Source: Bacteroidia bacterium (lineage in GTDB: Bacteria > Bacteroidota > Bacteroidia > SpSt-205). From it: a stretch of 36,279 nt of DNA. A model generated the notes under the pieces. The model searched no databases. It was given only the letters and a program-made list of their open reading frames with translations, and was not told the origin of the DNA. Of the stretch, positions 24,459-32,308 are shown piece after piece. Location: assembly GCA_026003235.1 (NCBI GenBank), contig BPGW01000011.1, forward strand, positions 1-36,279, in the 5' to 3' direction. Every line of letters begins with the position of its first letter. Position 1 is the first letter of the stretch. The position numbers were made by a program, and so were the translations under genes.

Positions 24459-25887
24459 TGGTCTCTGGGCTCAGCGAGCGTCTTTTTTGTATGCGTTATG
24501 GGACTTAGACTTTGAGGCGGCCGAGCGAGAGATAGCCTTCGAGTGGAATGGTTCCTACATAACTTGGGACCAGCACCGAATTGCGTTTTTTCGGGCTGTT
24601 TTTCCGGTAGAGCCTGCAGAACGGAAAGCCTTTTGGGAAGCTACTGACCTGTACGAGCGCCAGTTTGAGCGGCAAATAGCGTCGGCCTTGCCTGAGCTGG
24701 TGGCCGATATGTATGCGCAGCGGGCTGTGGTATATGCTTTGGAGTCCAGCTGGGTTTCTGCCGGCTGGGCCGCCTGGCAAAGCTGGCGCTACTTACAGCG
24801 GGGTCTGGCTGGGGACCCCCTCACCGCGCAGTGGCAGGGACTCTGGCAAGTGATCTTTGCTACGCTCCCCCCTCCTTACAGCAAGTGGCTTCCAGGCAAA
24901 CCGGACCTTCGCTGGGAAGCCGCCCACAGCGCCTTCCAAAAAGCTACCGCCTCAGATAGCTACACCGCATGGGAGTCTAACTTGCTTTACTTTTTTGTGC
25001 TGCGTAATTTTGACACCATGGCGGGGGCTTGGCTGGATACCTGTCGGGTCCGGCTTTTCCGCCATGCTTCTCCTCCCTACCTCTGGCGGTTTGCCCTGGG
25101 CCTGCATGCTTTTGAGGAGGGGCACTTGAGCCAAGCGGAGTCTCTTTTTCAGGGGCTAACGCGCAAGCCGCAGATCACTCGTTTTCCCTATCCTTACTAC
25201 TGGCTGGGCAAGCTCTACCTGTACCGAGGAGAAGCCCAAAAAGCCCGCGAGATGTGGCTTAGTTTTGTACAGCGGCAGAGGCAACCTTTCGGCGTGGCCG
25301 CGCAGTATAGTTGGCGAGGTTTCCTGGCCTGGATTGAAGGAGACACCACCGAAGCCAAAAAGTACTGGGAAACTGCCCTCTCTTATTCAGGCCTTCTCTG
25401 GGAGGAAGACCGACTGGCTCAGGATCTGGCTAAAAAATGGCTTCAAAAACCACCTGACTCCGTAGAAAAGCGGCTCTGGGCTGCCCGATGGCTTCTCCAT
25501 CAGAAAGCTTACTTGCAAGCTCAGGATACACTTGAACCGCTGCGGGTGGCGGTGGCTCGCCTGAGTGGCGACCAGAGAACCGCCCTCTACTATACCTACG
25601 GCCGGCTGTATCACCGTTGGGGCAAGGAGGAGCCTGCTCGGTTTGCGTATTATCAGGCTACCCGCCAAGTGGCCCAAGAAAATCGCTGGATGCAAGCCTA
25701 CGCAGCTCTCTACCTGGCCCAGCTTTACGAACGGGCCGGTGATTGGCACCCGGCTAGGCTCTACTACACCGAAGCCCAACAGATAGGGGCTGCGGTAGGG
25801 CGGACCGGCGTGGTGCAAAAAGCCAAGGCAGGCTACGAGCGCGTCAAAAACAAGCGGTACCCCGTACCCGCCGAGGCCCGCCGGTAG
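24418..25887 (+). CDS. Exported TPR-like protein of unknown function
   Basis: A 489-residue protein starting with a signal peptide-like segment MRLFSIRWLLIWSSGLWAQ, so probably periplasmic or surface exposed. The body is almost entirely helical with TPR-like repeats (for example YYWLGKLYLYRGEAQKAREM, ALYYTYGRLYHRWGKEEPAR and AALYLAQLYERAGDWHPARL), unusually rich in Trp, Tyr and Arg. ATG 24418 lies 41 nt inside the zinc-ribbon gene in another frame. This start is supported by the signal peptide; an upstream start at 24322 would bury it behind about 32 residues antisense in character to an export signal. It probably scaffolds protein-protein contacts. Confidence 0.7.
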   Translation: MRLFSIRWLLIWSSGLWAQRASFLYALWDLDFEAAEREIAFEWNGSYITWDQHRIAFFRAVFPVEPAERKAFWEATDLYERQFERQIASALPELVADMYAQRAVVYALESSWVSAGWAAWQSWRYLQRGLAGDPLTAQWQGLWQVIFATLPPPYSKWLPGKPDLRWEAAHSAFQKATASDSYTAWESNLLYFFVLRNFDTMAGAWLDTCRVRLFRHASPPYLWRFALGLHAFEEGHLSQAESLFQGLTRKPQITRFPYPYYWLGKLYLYRGEAQKAREMWLSFVQRQRQPFGVAAQYSWRGFLAWIEGDTTEAKKYWETALSYSGLLWEEDRLAQDLAKKWLQKPPDSVEKRLWAARWLLHQKAYLQAQDTLEPLRVAVARLSGDQRTALYYTYGRLYHRWGKEEPARFAYYQATRQVAQENRWMQAYAALYLAQLYERAGDWHPARLYYTEAQQIGAAVGRTGVVQKAKAGYERVKNKRYPVPAEARR

Positions 25888-25910
25888 CCTGCTATCCGAG
25901 GGAATTTTGT

Positions 25911-25918
25911 TTTCTTTG
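25911..25918 (+). promoter_or_regulatory. Near-consensus -7 element (TTTCTTTG) before the M3 peptidase
   Basis: Seven of eight positions fit TAnnTTTG if the two free positions are counted. The element ends 3 nt before the ATG at 25922. It supports that ATG over the TTG at 25907. Confidence 0.4.
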
Positions 25919-25921
25919 CGT

Positions 25922-27640
25922 ATGCAAATCACGCGCCCGGTTCGGGAATGGCTCCCTGCCCAGCTCAAGCTCACCGGATGGGAAGCAGTGGCCCCTTTTG
26001 CCGAAGAGCTTCTCACAGCTCCCTGGAAAAGCTTCACTGACTTTTATCAGTGGCTGCGGCGCCTAAACGAGCTGGAAGCCGCCCTCAGCGAAGAAGCCGC
26101 CTGGAGCTTTATCCACTTCACGCAGAACACCCAGGATGCGGCCAGTCGGGAAGCGTATGAAAAATACATCCAGGAAATCCAGCCCCGCCTAAGCGAAATC
26201 CGCTACCAATTGTACAAGCGCTACTGGGAGTCTCCTTGGCGCTCGCTTTTGCCTGAAGAGGAGTTCCTGAACTTCAACCGTACGGTGCAGAATTACCTTT
26301 CCCTGTACCGTCCTGAAAACATCCCCCTTGAGACCCAAGCTGAACTGCTGGCCAAAGAATACAACGAAATCATCGGGCAGCTCACGGTAGAGGTGGAGGG
26401 CAAAGCGTATACGCTTTCGCAGGCAAGCCTCTTTTTGGAGCTGCCAGACCGTGAGCGGCGAGAAGAGGTGTGGCGCAAGATTCAGGAGGCGCGCATGGCG
26501 CACGCTGACCGCCTTGAAGCGATCATGGATGAATTGGTCGCCTTGCGCACGCAGATCGCCCATAACGCCGGGTTTGACAACTACTACGATTATCGGTTTC
26601 GGCAGCTCGGACGCTTTGATTGGACGGTGGAGCTGTGCCACACTTTCCACGGCGTGGTGGAGAACACCATTCGTCGGCTTTATCGCCGACTCCTCTTATA
26701 TCGTCGTAACCAGCTGGGGGTAGAGGCGCTCGCTCCATGGGACCTGTCGGTGGACGTATGCGACACCCAGGCACCTCTACGGCCCTTCCAGACCGAAGAA
26801 GAGCTGATCGAGAAAAGCCTGGCGGTTTTTCGGCAAATCCATCCCCGTATCGCTGAGATGGTGGCTTACATGCGCGAAGTGGGGCACTTAGACCTCTTCT
26901 CTCGGCCCGGCAAGGCGCCCGGCGGGTACAACTACACCCTCCAAGAGTCGGGCCTCCCCTTCATCTTCATGAACGCAGCCGGGTCACATGGAGACTTGGT
27001 GACCCTCATGCACGAGGTAGGGCATGCCGTGCATACCTTTCAGAGTCGGCACCTGCCCTTCGTCCTGCAAAGGGAGTACCCCTCAGAAGTGGCGGAGTTG
27101 GCTTCTATGAGCATGGAGTTGATGGCTCTCTATCCGCGCGTGTTTTACCCTGAGCCGGCCCAGCAAGCCAGGGCGTGGTTCCAGCAAATCAGCCGAATCA
27201 TCACGATTTTCCCCTGGATAGCTACGGTAGATGCTTTTCAAGAATGGCTCTACAAGAATCCTCGCCATACGCATCAAGAGCGCCGGCAAAAATGGGTCGA
27301 GCTATACCGGCGTTTTCATGGAGACGACGTCGCTTGGCCCGAAGGTACCCTGGAAACCCTCTGGCATCGCCAGCTCCACATTTTTGATTACCCCCTTTAC
27401 TACATTGAGTATGGCCTGGCGCAGATTGGCGCCCTTCAGCTCTGGTATAACTACGACCGAGACCCGAAAGGCACCGTGGAAAAATACCTCTATGCCCTGT
27501 CGCTCGGCTACTTGAAAACCGTACCCGAGATTTACGAGGCGGCCGGCGTGAAGTTCTTCTTCACGCAAGCTGACCTGGAGGAAATTTTCCGTTTCGTGAT
27601 CCGTCACCTCAAGAAAGTGCGGGATCTTTTGCACCGGTGA
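25922..27640 (+). CDS. M3-family oligoendopeptidase (PepF-like)
   Basis: Cytoplasmic zinc metallopeptidase that degrades oligopeptides; 572 residues, the normal size for oligoendopeptidase F-type enzymes. The zinc motif HEVGH lies near residue 364 within TLMHEVGHAVHTFQSRHLPF. The third ligand is probably the Glu in ELASMSMELMAL, 35 residues after the first His. The downstream FDYPLYYIEYGLAQIGALQL carries the conserved His/Tyr region of M3 peptidases. There is no signal peptide. ATG 25922 is chosen from promoter spacing. The TGA stop overlaps the GTG of the following methyltransferase, so the two are probably translated together. Confidence 0.93.
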   Translation: MQITRPVREWLPAQLKLTGWEAVAPFAEELLTAPWKSFTDFYQWLRRLNELEAALSEEAAWSFIHFTQNTQDAASREAYEKYIQEIQPRLSEIRYQLYKRYWESPWRSLLPEEEFLNFNRTVQNYLSLYRPENIPLETQAELLAKEYNEIIGQLTVEVEGKAYTLSQASLFLELPDRERREEVWRKIQEARMAHADRLEAIMDELVALRTQIAHNAGFDNYYDYRFRQLGRFDWTVELCHTFHGVVENTIRRLYRRLLLYRRNQLGVEALAPWDLSVDVCDTQAPLRPFQTEEELIEKSLAVFRQIHPRIAEMVAYMREVGHLDLFSRPGKAPGGYNYTLQESGLPFIFMNAAGSHGDLVTLMHEVGHAVHTFQSRHLPFVLQREYPSEVAELASMSMELMALYPRVFYPEPAQQARAWFQQISRIITIFPWIATVDAFQEWLYKNPRHTHQERRQKWVELYRRFHGDDVAWPEGTLETLWHRQLHIFDYPLYYIEYGLAQIGALQLWYNYDRDPKGTVEKYLYALSLGYLKTVPEIYEAAGVKFFFTQADLEEIFRFVIRHLKKVRDLLHR

Positions 27641-28368
27641 GGGAACAGGTGGAAACAACCTTTTCGGAGACCCAGTATAACCAAATATACCCGGATGGGG
27701 TTGAGGAGCATTTCTGGCACCGAGCCCGCAATGCGATTTTACTGCATTACCTGAAGCGCTACCGGGCTGAACCCCTCCTGGAAATCGGGGCAGGCCGGGG
27801 GCTAGTCTTGGCCGCTTTTCACAGAGAGGGATGGCAGGCCGAAGGGGTGGAGCTCGGTATCACTTCTCCCCGTTGGCCAGAGCTGCGCATTCGGTACGGA
27901 CAAGATGCCTTTGCCCTACCTCAGGAAGAGCGGGCTTGCTACCGGTCTATAGGGCTTTTTGACGTCATAGAGCACTTGCCTGATCGGGTGGCGTTTCTGG
28001 AGCAGGTTCGTTCCAGCTTTCCTGCCCTGCGTTATCTGTACCTTACCGTGCCAAGCCCGCCAGATATCTGGTCCAACTACGATGTTTTTTGGGGTCATTA
28101 TCTGCGTTATGATATGCCTACCCTGAAAAGCGAATTAGCCCAGGCCGGCTACCGGGTCTTGTATGTACGGTACTTTTTTCACAGCTTGTATTGGATGATG
28201 CGGTTTATACTTGTTCTTAATCGCCAGCGTAAGGAGGACATCTCTGTTCCTCGGGGGCTGGCGAGGCTGGGGCACAGAGGATTAGGGGCCTTTTTTACAG
28301 CAGAGGCCTACCTTTTGCCGCCCGCCTGGCGTGGTACTTCTCTCTTGGCCGTGGCAGAACCCCTATAA
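27637..28368 (+). CDS. Class I SAM-dependent methyltransferase
   Basis: A 243-residue Rossmann methyltransferase. Motif I is LLEIGAGRGLVLAAF (about residue 47), the acidic loop is WQAEGVELG, and motif IV is IGLFDVIEHLPDRVAFLEQV. The layout matches methyltransferase domain proteins acting on small molecules or lipids (Methyltransf_11/23 type). The C-terminal third has hydrophobic, aromatic stretches (FHSLYWMMRFILVL) that may bind a lipid substrate or the membrane. The GTG start overlaps the peptidase stop (GTGA). The substrate is unknown. Confidence 0.8.
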   Translation: MREQVETTFSETQYNQIYPDGVEEHFWHRARNAILLHYLKRYRAEPLLEIGAGRGLVLAAFHREGWQAEGVELGITSPRWPELRIRYGQDAFALPQEERACYRSIGLFDVIEHLPDRVAFLEQVRSSFPALRYLYLTVPSPPDIWSNYDVFWGHYLRYDMPTLKSELAQAGYRVLYVRYFFHSLYWMMRFILVLNRQRKEDISVPRGLARLGHRGLGAFFTAEAYLLPPAWRGTSLLAVAEPL

Positions 28369-28384
28369 AAAATCCCAGACGCGC

Positions 28385-28392
28385 TACCTTTG
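28385..28392 (+). promoter_or_regulatory. -7 promoter element before the second methyltransferase
   Basis: TACCTTTG, a perfect match, ends 5 nt before the ATG at 28398. No clear TTTG -33 is present. It predicts a leaderless transcript. Confidence 0.6.
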
Positions 28393-28397
28393 GCCCT

Positions 28398-29012
28398 ATG
28401 CGCAAGCTAAACTTAGGCTCAGGTGAATTCCCTAAGCCTGGTTTTGTCAATGTGGATTACTATTCTCGTATCCAACCGGATGTCGTTCATGATCTAGATG
28501 TTGCCCCGTACCCTTTTCAGGAGGATGAGTTTGACTTGGTAGAGGCGGATCATTGCTTGGAACATTTACGGGATCCTTTTGCCGTCATGCGGGAAATCCA
28601 TCGCATCACCAAGCCTGGGGGAATCGTGCGAATACGCGTGCCTCATTTTTCCCGGGGCTTTACCCATGCCGACCACAAAAGAGGCTTTGATGTGACCTTC
28701 CCCTACTATTTTGACCCTTCCTTCCCAGGAGGGTATATGGGGGTGCCCTTCAAACTTCGCCGGGTCCGCCTTACTTGGTTTGCCCAACCCTACCTCAAAA
28801 AAGCCGTATTGTCTCCCTTTGTCTTTTATGGAGCTACCGCGTTAGGGAAAGTCCTGGATTTCCTGGCTAACCTCTCTCCCTTTTTGTGTTCTCGGTTCTG
28901 GTGCTTTTGGGTCGGGGGCTTTGAGGAAGTGTTCTTTGAGTTTGAGGTGGTCAAGGAAAAAGCTGGCAAGGGGGTAGAGGCGAGGGCTCACCTCATGGAA
29001 GGCGGGCGCTAA
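28398..29012 (+). CDS. Class I SAM-dependent methyltransferase
   Basis: A 204-residue methyltransferase with motif I reduced to LNLGSGEFPKPGFVNVDYY, then VHDLDVAPYPFQEDEFDLVE and the motif EADHCLEHLRDPFAVMREIH-RITKPGG. This form is common in polysaccharide and glycan gene clusters, but no such cluster is present here, so the substrate is open. It is preceded by a perfect -7 element and follows another methyltransferase on the same strand. The two differ clearly in sequence, so this is not a recent duplication. The TAA stop forms part of the next -7 element. Confidence 0.82.
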   Translation: MRKLNLGSGEFPKPGFVNVDYYSRIQPDVVHDLDVAPYPFQEDEFDLVEADHCLEHLRDPFAVMREIHRITKPGGIVRIRVPHFSRGFTHADHKRGFDVTFPYYFDPSFPGGYMGVPFKLRRVRLTWFAQPYLKKAVLSPFVFYGATALGKVLDFLANLSPFLCSRFWCFWVGGFEEVFFEFEVVKEKAGKGVEARAHLMEGGR

Positions 29013-29025
29013 ATTTGTACCTTTG
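29010..29025 (+). promoter_or_regulatory. Two abutting -7 elements before tRNA-Val
   Basis: TAAATTTG (29010-29017) and TACCTTTG (29018-29025), both perfect TAnnTTTG, sit back to back. The first begins with the TAA stop of the upstream methyltransferase. The second ends 6 nt before the tRNA. Confidence 0.6.
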
Positions 29026-29031
29026 CAGGAC

Positions 29032-29105
29032 GGGAACTTAGCTCAGGGGTTGAGAGCGTCTGCCTTACAAGCAGAAGGTCGGTGGTTCGAATCCACCAGT
29101 TCCCA
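29032..29105 (+). tRNA. tRNA-Val (TAC)
   Basis: Acceptor GGGAACT (29032-29038) pairs with AGTTCCC (29098-29104), the discriminator is A, the anticodon arm is TCTGC-CTTACAA-GCAGA (anticodon TAC) and the T arm is GGTGG-TTCGAAT-CCACC. CCA is not encoded; one C separates it from the next tRNA. Confidence 0.95.
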
Positions 29106-29106
29106 C

Positions 29107-29178
29107 GCCATCTTAGCTCAGTGGTAGAGCAGCTGATTCGTAATCAGCAGGTCGGCGGTTCGAATCCGCCAGATGGCT
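29107..29178 (+). tRNA. tRNA-Thr (CGT)
   Basis: Acceptor GCCATCT (29107-29113) pairs with AGATGGC (29171-29177), the discriminator is T, the anticodon arm is GCTGA-TTCGTAA-TCAGC (anticodon CGT) and the T arm is GGCGG-TTCGAAT-CCGCC. It starts 1 nt after tRNA-Val and ends 1 nt before the ATG of the cytochrome gene. Confidence 0.95.
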
Positions 29179-29179
29179 C

Positions 29180-30856
29180 ATGCGTTGGGGCCCGGGCCTT
29201 TTTGCCCTGGGCGTCTCTCTGTACCTTTCCTGTCACCCCCAAGAGAAGACGGCCCCTTCTCCGCACTACGTCGGGGATGCCGTGTGTCAGCGCTGCCACG
29301 CTGCCATAGCCCAGGCTTACGCCGCCACCTGGAAAGCGCGTTCTCTCCTCCCCGTCACACCCGACCTGCCTCGTATAGAGGACTTCCAGCAACCCCCCGT
29401 GTATGACCCCCACCGGGACTTCTACTATCGCGCCCGGTGGGAAGGGGATTCGTTGTACTTGTACGAGTATCGGTTGCGGGGCTCAGATACGGTGTACCTG
29501 CGGCGGGAACGGCTGGACTTTGTGGTCGGGTCAGGTCACCAAACGCGCTCTTACCTCTTGTGGCGAAATGGCTTTTTGTACGAGGCTCCTCTCACCTGGT
29601 ATGTTCGGGCGCGCAAGTGGGACTTGTCACCGGGTTATCACGGGGGACGCAATAGCCGTTTTGATCGGGAGATTGCGCCGGCTTGTTTAGCCTGCCATGC
29701 TCAGGGCACTCAGCCGGTTGCCTGGACCTACAACCGCTATGAGCAAGTGGGCGGGCCGCTGGGTTGTGAATCCTGTCATGGTCCTGGCAGCGCCCACGTC
29801 CAAAATCCCACTGACACCCTTTACCACTGGAGCCGCTGGCCAAAAGCCCGCCAAATGGACGTGTGTAGCCGCTGCCATCTGGAGGGCTTCACCGTAGAGA
29901 AGCGATCAGGTTGGAAGCCCGGTGACACCTTAGCGGCGTTTTATGCGGTGTTTTTGCCCCATCGGCCGGAGCTGGGCCAAGCCGGCATCGCTTCCCACGC
30001 GGAGCGGCTCCTGCGTTCTGCTTGCTACCAAAAGGGGGGCCTCACCTGCGCCACCTGCCACGCCCCCCATCCTGTGGGGGCCGTGCCTTCTTACGATCAG
30101 CGCTGCTTGAGTTGCCATACCGCTGGCTGCGCTAACCCTACCCATCCCCGTACGGGCTGTCCCACTTGCCACATGCCGAAGGGGGCTACCAGCGACATCC
30201 CGCACACGCAGTTTACGGATCACTACATTCGGGTGGTGGGGGCTTCGGCACCGAGGGATACCGCTCTTTCGCTGCGGCTGCTTTGTGCGACGGAAGCTGC
30301 ACCGGATTCGGCCTGCGTCGCCGAAGCCTACTTCCGCTGGTACGTGGAAGGGGAGGGGGGAAAGGAGGTGGGAGCCCTTGCGGAGCGGCTTTTGGAGCGG
30401 TGGGGGCCGCCTTTGGTGCTTGCTCAGCTCTACCTTTGGACGGGCCGCCCTGACAAAGCCCTTCCGTACGCCGAGCAGGCCCTGGCCCGTGATACCACGC
30501 TACGCACCCTGGAAACCCTGGGATACGCCTTAGAAGGGGTAGGGCAGGGGAAGCGGGCTTTGGCGGTGTGGGGGGAGCTGGCCCGACGCGCTCCAGCCCA
30601 TCCCGACGCGCCCTTCCGGCAAGCGATCCTCGGCTACCAGCAGGGCTACCTCTCTCCCGCTCAGGCCTATCGGTGGCTGGATAGCTTGTGCGCGGTTCAA
30701 CCTTGGAACCCCCAATACCACTACAACGCCGCCGTGCTGGCTTTGCAGCTAAGCCAGCACGCCCAGGCCCAGCGCCACCTCTCCGCCGCCCTTTCCGTCG
30801 ATCCCGACTACCCTCCAGCCCTGGCCCTCAAAAGGACGCTCGCTCTGCGCCGCTGA
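29180..30856 (+). CDS. Heptaheme c-type cytochrome with C-terminal TPR domain
   Basis: A 558-residue exported protein. The N-terminus MRWGPGLFALGVSLYLSCHP is a signal peptide; the Cys after YLS could be a lipobox, although Tyr at -3 is unusual. Seven CxxCH heme sites are present: CQRCH, CLACH, CESCH, CSRCH, CATCH, CLSCH and CPTCH, all before about residue 340. The opening YVGDAVCQRCH is typical of cytochrome c554-like multiheme proteins, and GCESCHGPGSAHV of the same superfamily. The C-terminal third (about residues 390-558) has TPR repeats (for example LYLWTGRPDKALPYAEQAL). The protein probably carries electrons in the envelope; its substrate is unknown. The ATG is 2 nt after the 3' end of tRNA-Thr, so there is no leader. 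Confidence 0.88.
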   Translation: MRWGPGLFALGVSLYLSCHPQEKTAPSPHYVGDAVCQRCHAAIAQAYAATWKARSLLPVTPDLPRIEDFQQPPVYDPHRDFYYRARWEGDSLYLYEYRLRGSDTVYLRRERLDFVVGSGHQTRSYLLWRNGFLYEAPLTWYVRARKWDLSPGYHGGRNSRFDREIAPACLACHAQGTQPVAWTYNRYEQVGGPLGCESCHGPGSAHVQNPTDTLYHWSRWPKARQMDVCSRCHLEGFTVEKRSGWKPGDTLAAFYAVFLPHRPELGQAGIASHAERLLRSACYQKGGLTCATCHAPHPVGAVPSYDQRCLSCHTAGCANPTHPRTGCPTCHMPKGATSDIPHTQFTDHYIRVVGASAPRDTALSLRLLCATEAAPDSACVAEAYFRWYVEGEGGKEVGALAERLLERWGPPLVLAQLYLWTGRPDKALPYAEQALARDTTLRTLETLGYALEGVGQGKRALAVWGELARRAPAHPDAPFRQAILGYQQGYLSPAQAYRWLDSLCAVQPWNPQYHYNAAVLALQLSQHAQAQRHLSAALSVDPDYPPALALKRTLALRR

Positions 30857-30868
30857 GAGATCCGCAGG

Positions 30869-30902
30869 TTTGGAAATGTGCCAGACAGTTTGCCTAACTT
30901 TG
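30869..30902 (+). promoter_or_regulatory. Candidate -33/-7 promoter upstream of the C-tract
   Basis: TTTG (30869-30872) and TAACTTTG (30895-30902), a perfect -7 match, are separated by 22 nt, slightly long. The element ends 4 nt before the ATG at 30907 and 134 nt before the PAS-SpoIIE start. Confidence 0.55.
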
Positions 30903-30906
30903 TAGT

Positions 30907-31056
30907 ATGGCTATAGTCTCCCCCCCCCCCCCTTCAATTTGCATTGAAAAGAACCTGCCAAGGGGGAGGTGTTTATTTTTAGAGGAGAGAAGGGAGCGGC
31001 TCTTGCTGTATTGCAATCTGTCAAAACCTTGTGTATATGGTACCGGGCGCAGATGA
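30907..31056 (+). CDS. Possible small leaderless ORF containing a poly-C tract
   Basis: An ATG lies 4 nt after a perfect -7 element and opens a 49-codon frame with peptide start MAIVSPPPPSICIEK, stopping at TGA 31054-31056. The proline run comes from the 13-C tract. The frame overlaps the following regulator by 20 nt in a different frame. The peptide resembles nothing I recognise. Changing the C count changes the frame: with 14 Cs it would stop after about 13 codons, and with 12 Cs after about 24. It may be a real small protein, a regulatory upstream ORF, or simply a transcribed leader. Confidence is low. Confidence 0.25.
   Translation: MAIVSPPPPSICIEKNLPRGRCLFLEERRERLLLYCNLSKPCVYGTGRR
30920..30932 (+). 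repeat. Homopolymer of 13 C
   Basis: Thirteen consecutive C residues in the leader of the PAS-SpoIIE gene, followed at once by a perfect 6-bp inverted repeat (TTCAAT 30933-30938, ATTGAA 30943-30948). The tract can pair with the G-run at 30962-30966. Confidence 0.9.
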
Positions 31057-32272
31057 AATCAAATCAGCTCTAATGGGGCTGATGCAGCAGGTTTCCAAGA
31101 TGGAATCGGACCTGCAAGGCACGCAGTATGAGCTCCAAGACCGGCTTGCGATTCTGGACCGCTTTGCGCTTATTAGTCAGACGGACACCCGAGGCGTGAT
31201 CCAGTACGCCAATCCCAAGTTTTGCGAGGTCTCGGGCTTTACGCTTGAGGAGCTGGTGGGCAGGCCGCACAACATCGTGCGGCATCCCGACATGCCGAAA
31301 GCGCTCTTCAAGGACCTGTGGGACCACCTCAAGGCAGGCAAGATCTGGCAAGGGGAGATCAAAAATCGCCGGAAAGATGGCTCGCATTATTGGGTGCTGG
31401 CGACGGTGGGCCCTCTGCGAAATGCCCAGGGTGAGATAGACCGCTACCTCAGCGTCCGGGTGGACATCACCCACCAGAAAGATTTAGAGGAGCGACTCCG
31501 GGCTCGGTCCCTGGAGCTGGAAGAGGACCTCATGGCCAACTTTCAGGCGGCGCAGTCGGTGCAGATGGCGCTCATGCCGGCCTTACGCCCCCTCCATACG
31601 GAGCCTCTACCGCTGCCTCACTTCATCCTGTGGCAGCCTTACAACCCCGTGAGCGGCGACTTTTTCTGGAGCCATGTGGAGAAGCGGCGCGTGCTTTTTG
31701 CGGTGGGGGATGCGATTAGCCATGGCGTGTTTGGGGCGATGTTGTCGGTGGTTTTTATGCAGAAGCTGCGGCATCTCGTTTTGTATAATGCGATTTGGTC
31801 CACAGAGCGGCTGGGAGAAGAGGCCGACCGCATGCTAAGCCAGCTCTTTGCTTTCTCTACAGACCGGCCCCTAACCATAGACGCTTTCGTGGGGGCCTTA
31901 GACCTGGGTAAGCGCCGCCTTAGCTACATCAGCCTCAAGGGCAAGGGCTACTTGGTGCGGGGCGGCCAGATCCAGAAGCTGGAGTCGTATCCCTTCAGTT
32001 TTGGGGAGCGGCTGGGCGGCTCCGCCGAAGAAAAAGAGCTCAGCTTAGAGGTGGGGGACCGCTTGTATTTTCTCTCGGATGGACTGGCTAACCAGCGCTG
32101 CGAGACCACGCAGAAGCCCCTCGGTTCCAAAGCCGTGGCCGACCTGCTGCTGCGCATTCAATCGGTGCCTATAGAGCGGCAGCGAGAGGCTCTCCTCTCG
32201 GAGTTGGACGGACTGCGTGGTACCTGCCCCCAAAGCGATGATATGGTCGTGGTGGGGATGGAGATAGACTGA
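31037..32272 (+). CDS. PAS domain-SpoIIE-type protein phosphatase
   Basis: A 411-residue cytoplasmic signalling protein. Residues about 45-150 are an Aer-like PAS domain: YANPKFCEVSGFTLEELVGR and the signature PHNIVRHPDMP, then GEIKNRRKDGSHYWV. A coiled-coil linker (LEERLRARSLELEEDLMANF) leads to a SpoIIE/PP2C phosphatase (about 176-411) with SGDFFW, GDAISHGVFGAML, DRLYFLSDGLANQR and QSDDMVVVGME, which hold the metal-binding Asp residues. The usual GHG is SHG here, but the acidic ligands are intact. Such proteins often dephosphorylate anti-sigma-factor antagonists in partner-switching, but no such partner is nearby. I chose ATG 31037 over GTG 31031. The 180-bp upstream gap holds a promoter and the C-tract. 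Confidence 0.88.
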   Translation: MVPGADEIKSALMGLMQQVSKMESDLQGTQYELQDRLAILDRFALISQTDTRGVIQYANPKFCEVSGFTLEELVGRPHNIVRHPDMPKALFKDLWDHLKAGKIWQGEIKNRRKDGSHYWVLATVGPLRNAQGEIDRYLSVRVDITHQKDLEERLRARSLELEEDLMANFQAAQSVQMALMPALRPLHTEPLPLPHFILWQPYNPVSGDFFWSHVEKRRVLFAVGDAISHGVFGAMLSVVFMQKLRHLVLYNAIWSTERLGEEADRMLSQLFAFSTDRPLTIDAFVGALDLGKRRLSYISLKGKGYLVRGGQIQKLESYPFSFGERLGGSAEEKELSLEVGDRLYFLSDGLANQRCETTQKPLGSKAVADLLLRIQSVPIERQREALLSELDGLRGTCPQSDDMVVVGMEID

Positions 32273-32295
32273 GCTGGCCAGTGGATTTTTTGCGT

Positions 32296-32303
32296 TAATA
32301 TTG
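32296..32303 (+). promoter_or_regulatory. Near-consensus -7 element (TAATATTG) before the acyl-CoA dehydrogenase
   Basis: One mismatch to TAnnTTTG. It ends 5 nt before the ATG at 32309. No clear -33 element. Confidence 0.45.
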
Positions 32304-32308
32304 CCGAC

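Noticed and set aside
29180-30856. Calling the cytochrome a nitrite reductase or hydroxylamine oxidoreductase
   Set aside because: Seven CxxCH sites with no catalytic CxxCK and no crosslinking Tyr context that I can identify; only the general superfamily is supported.
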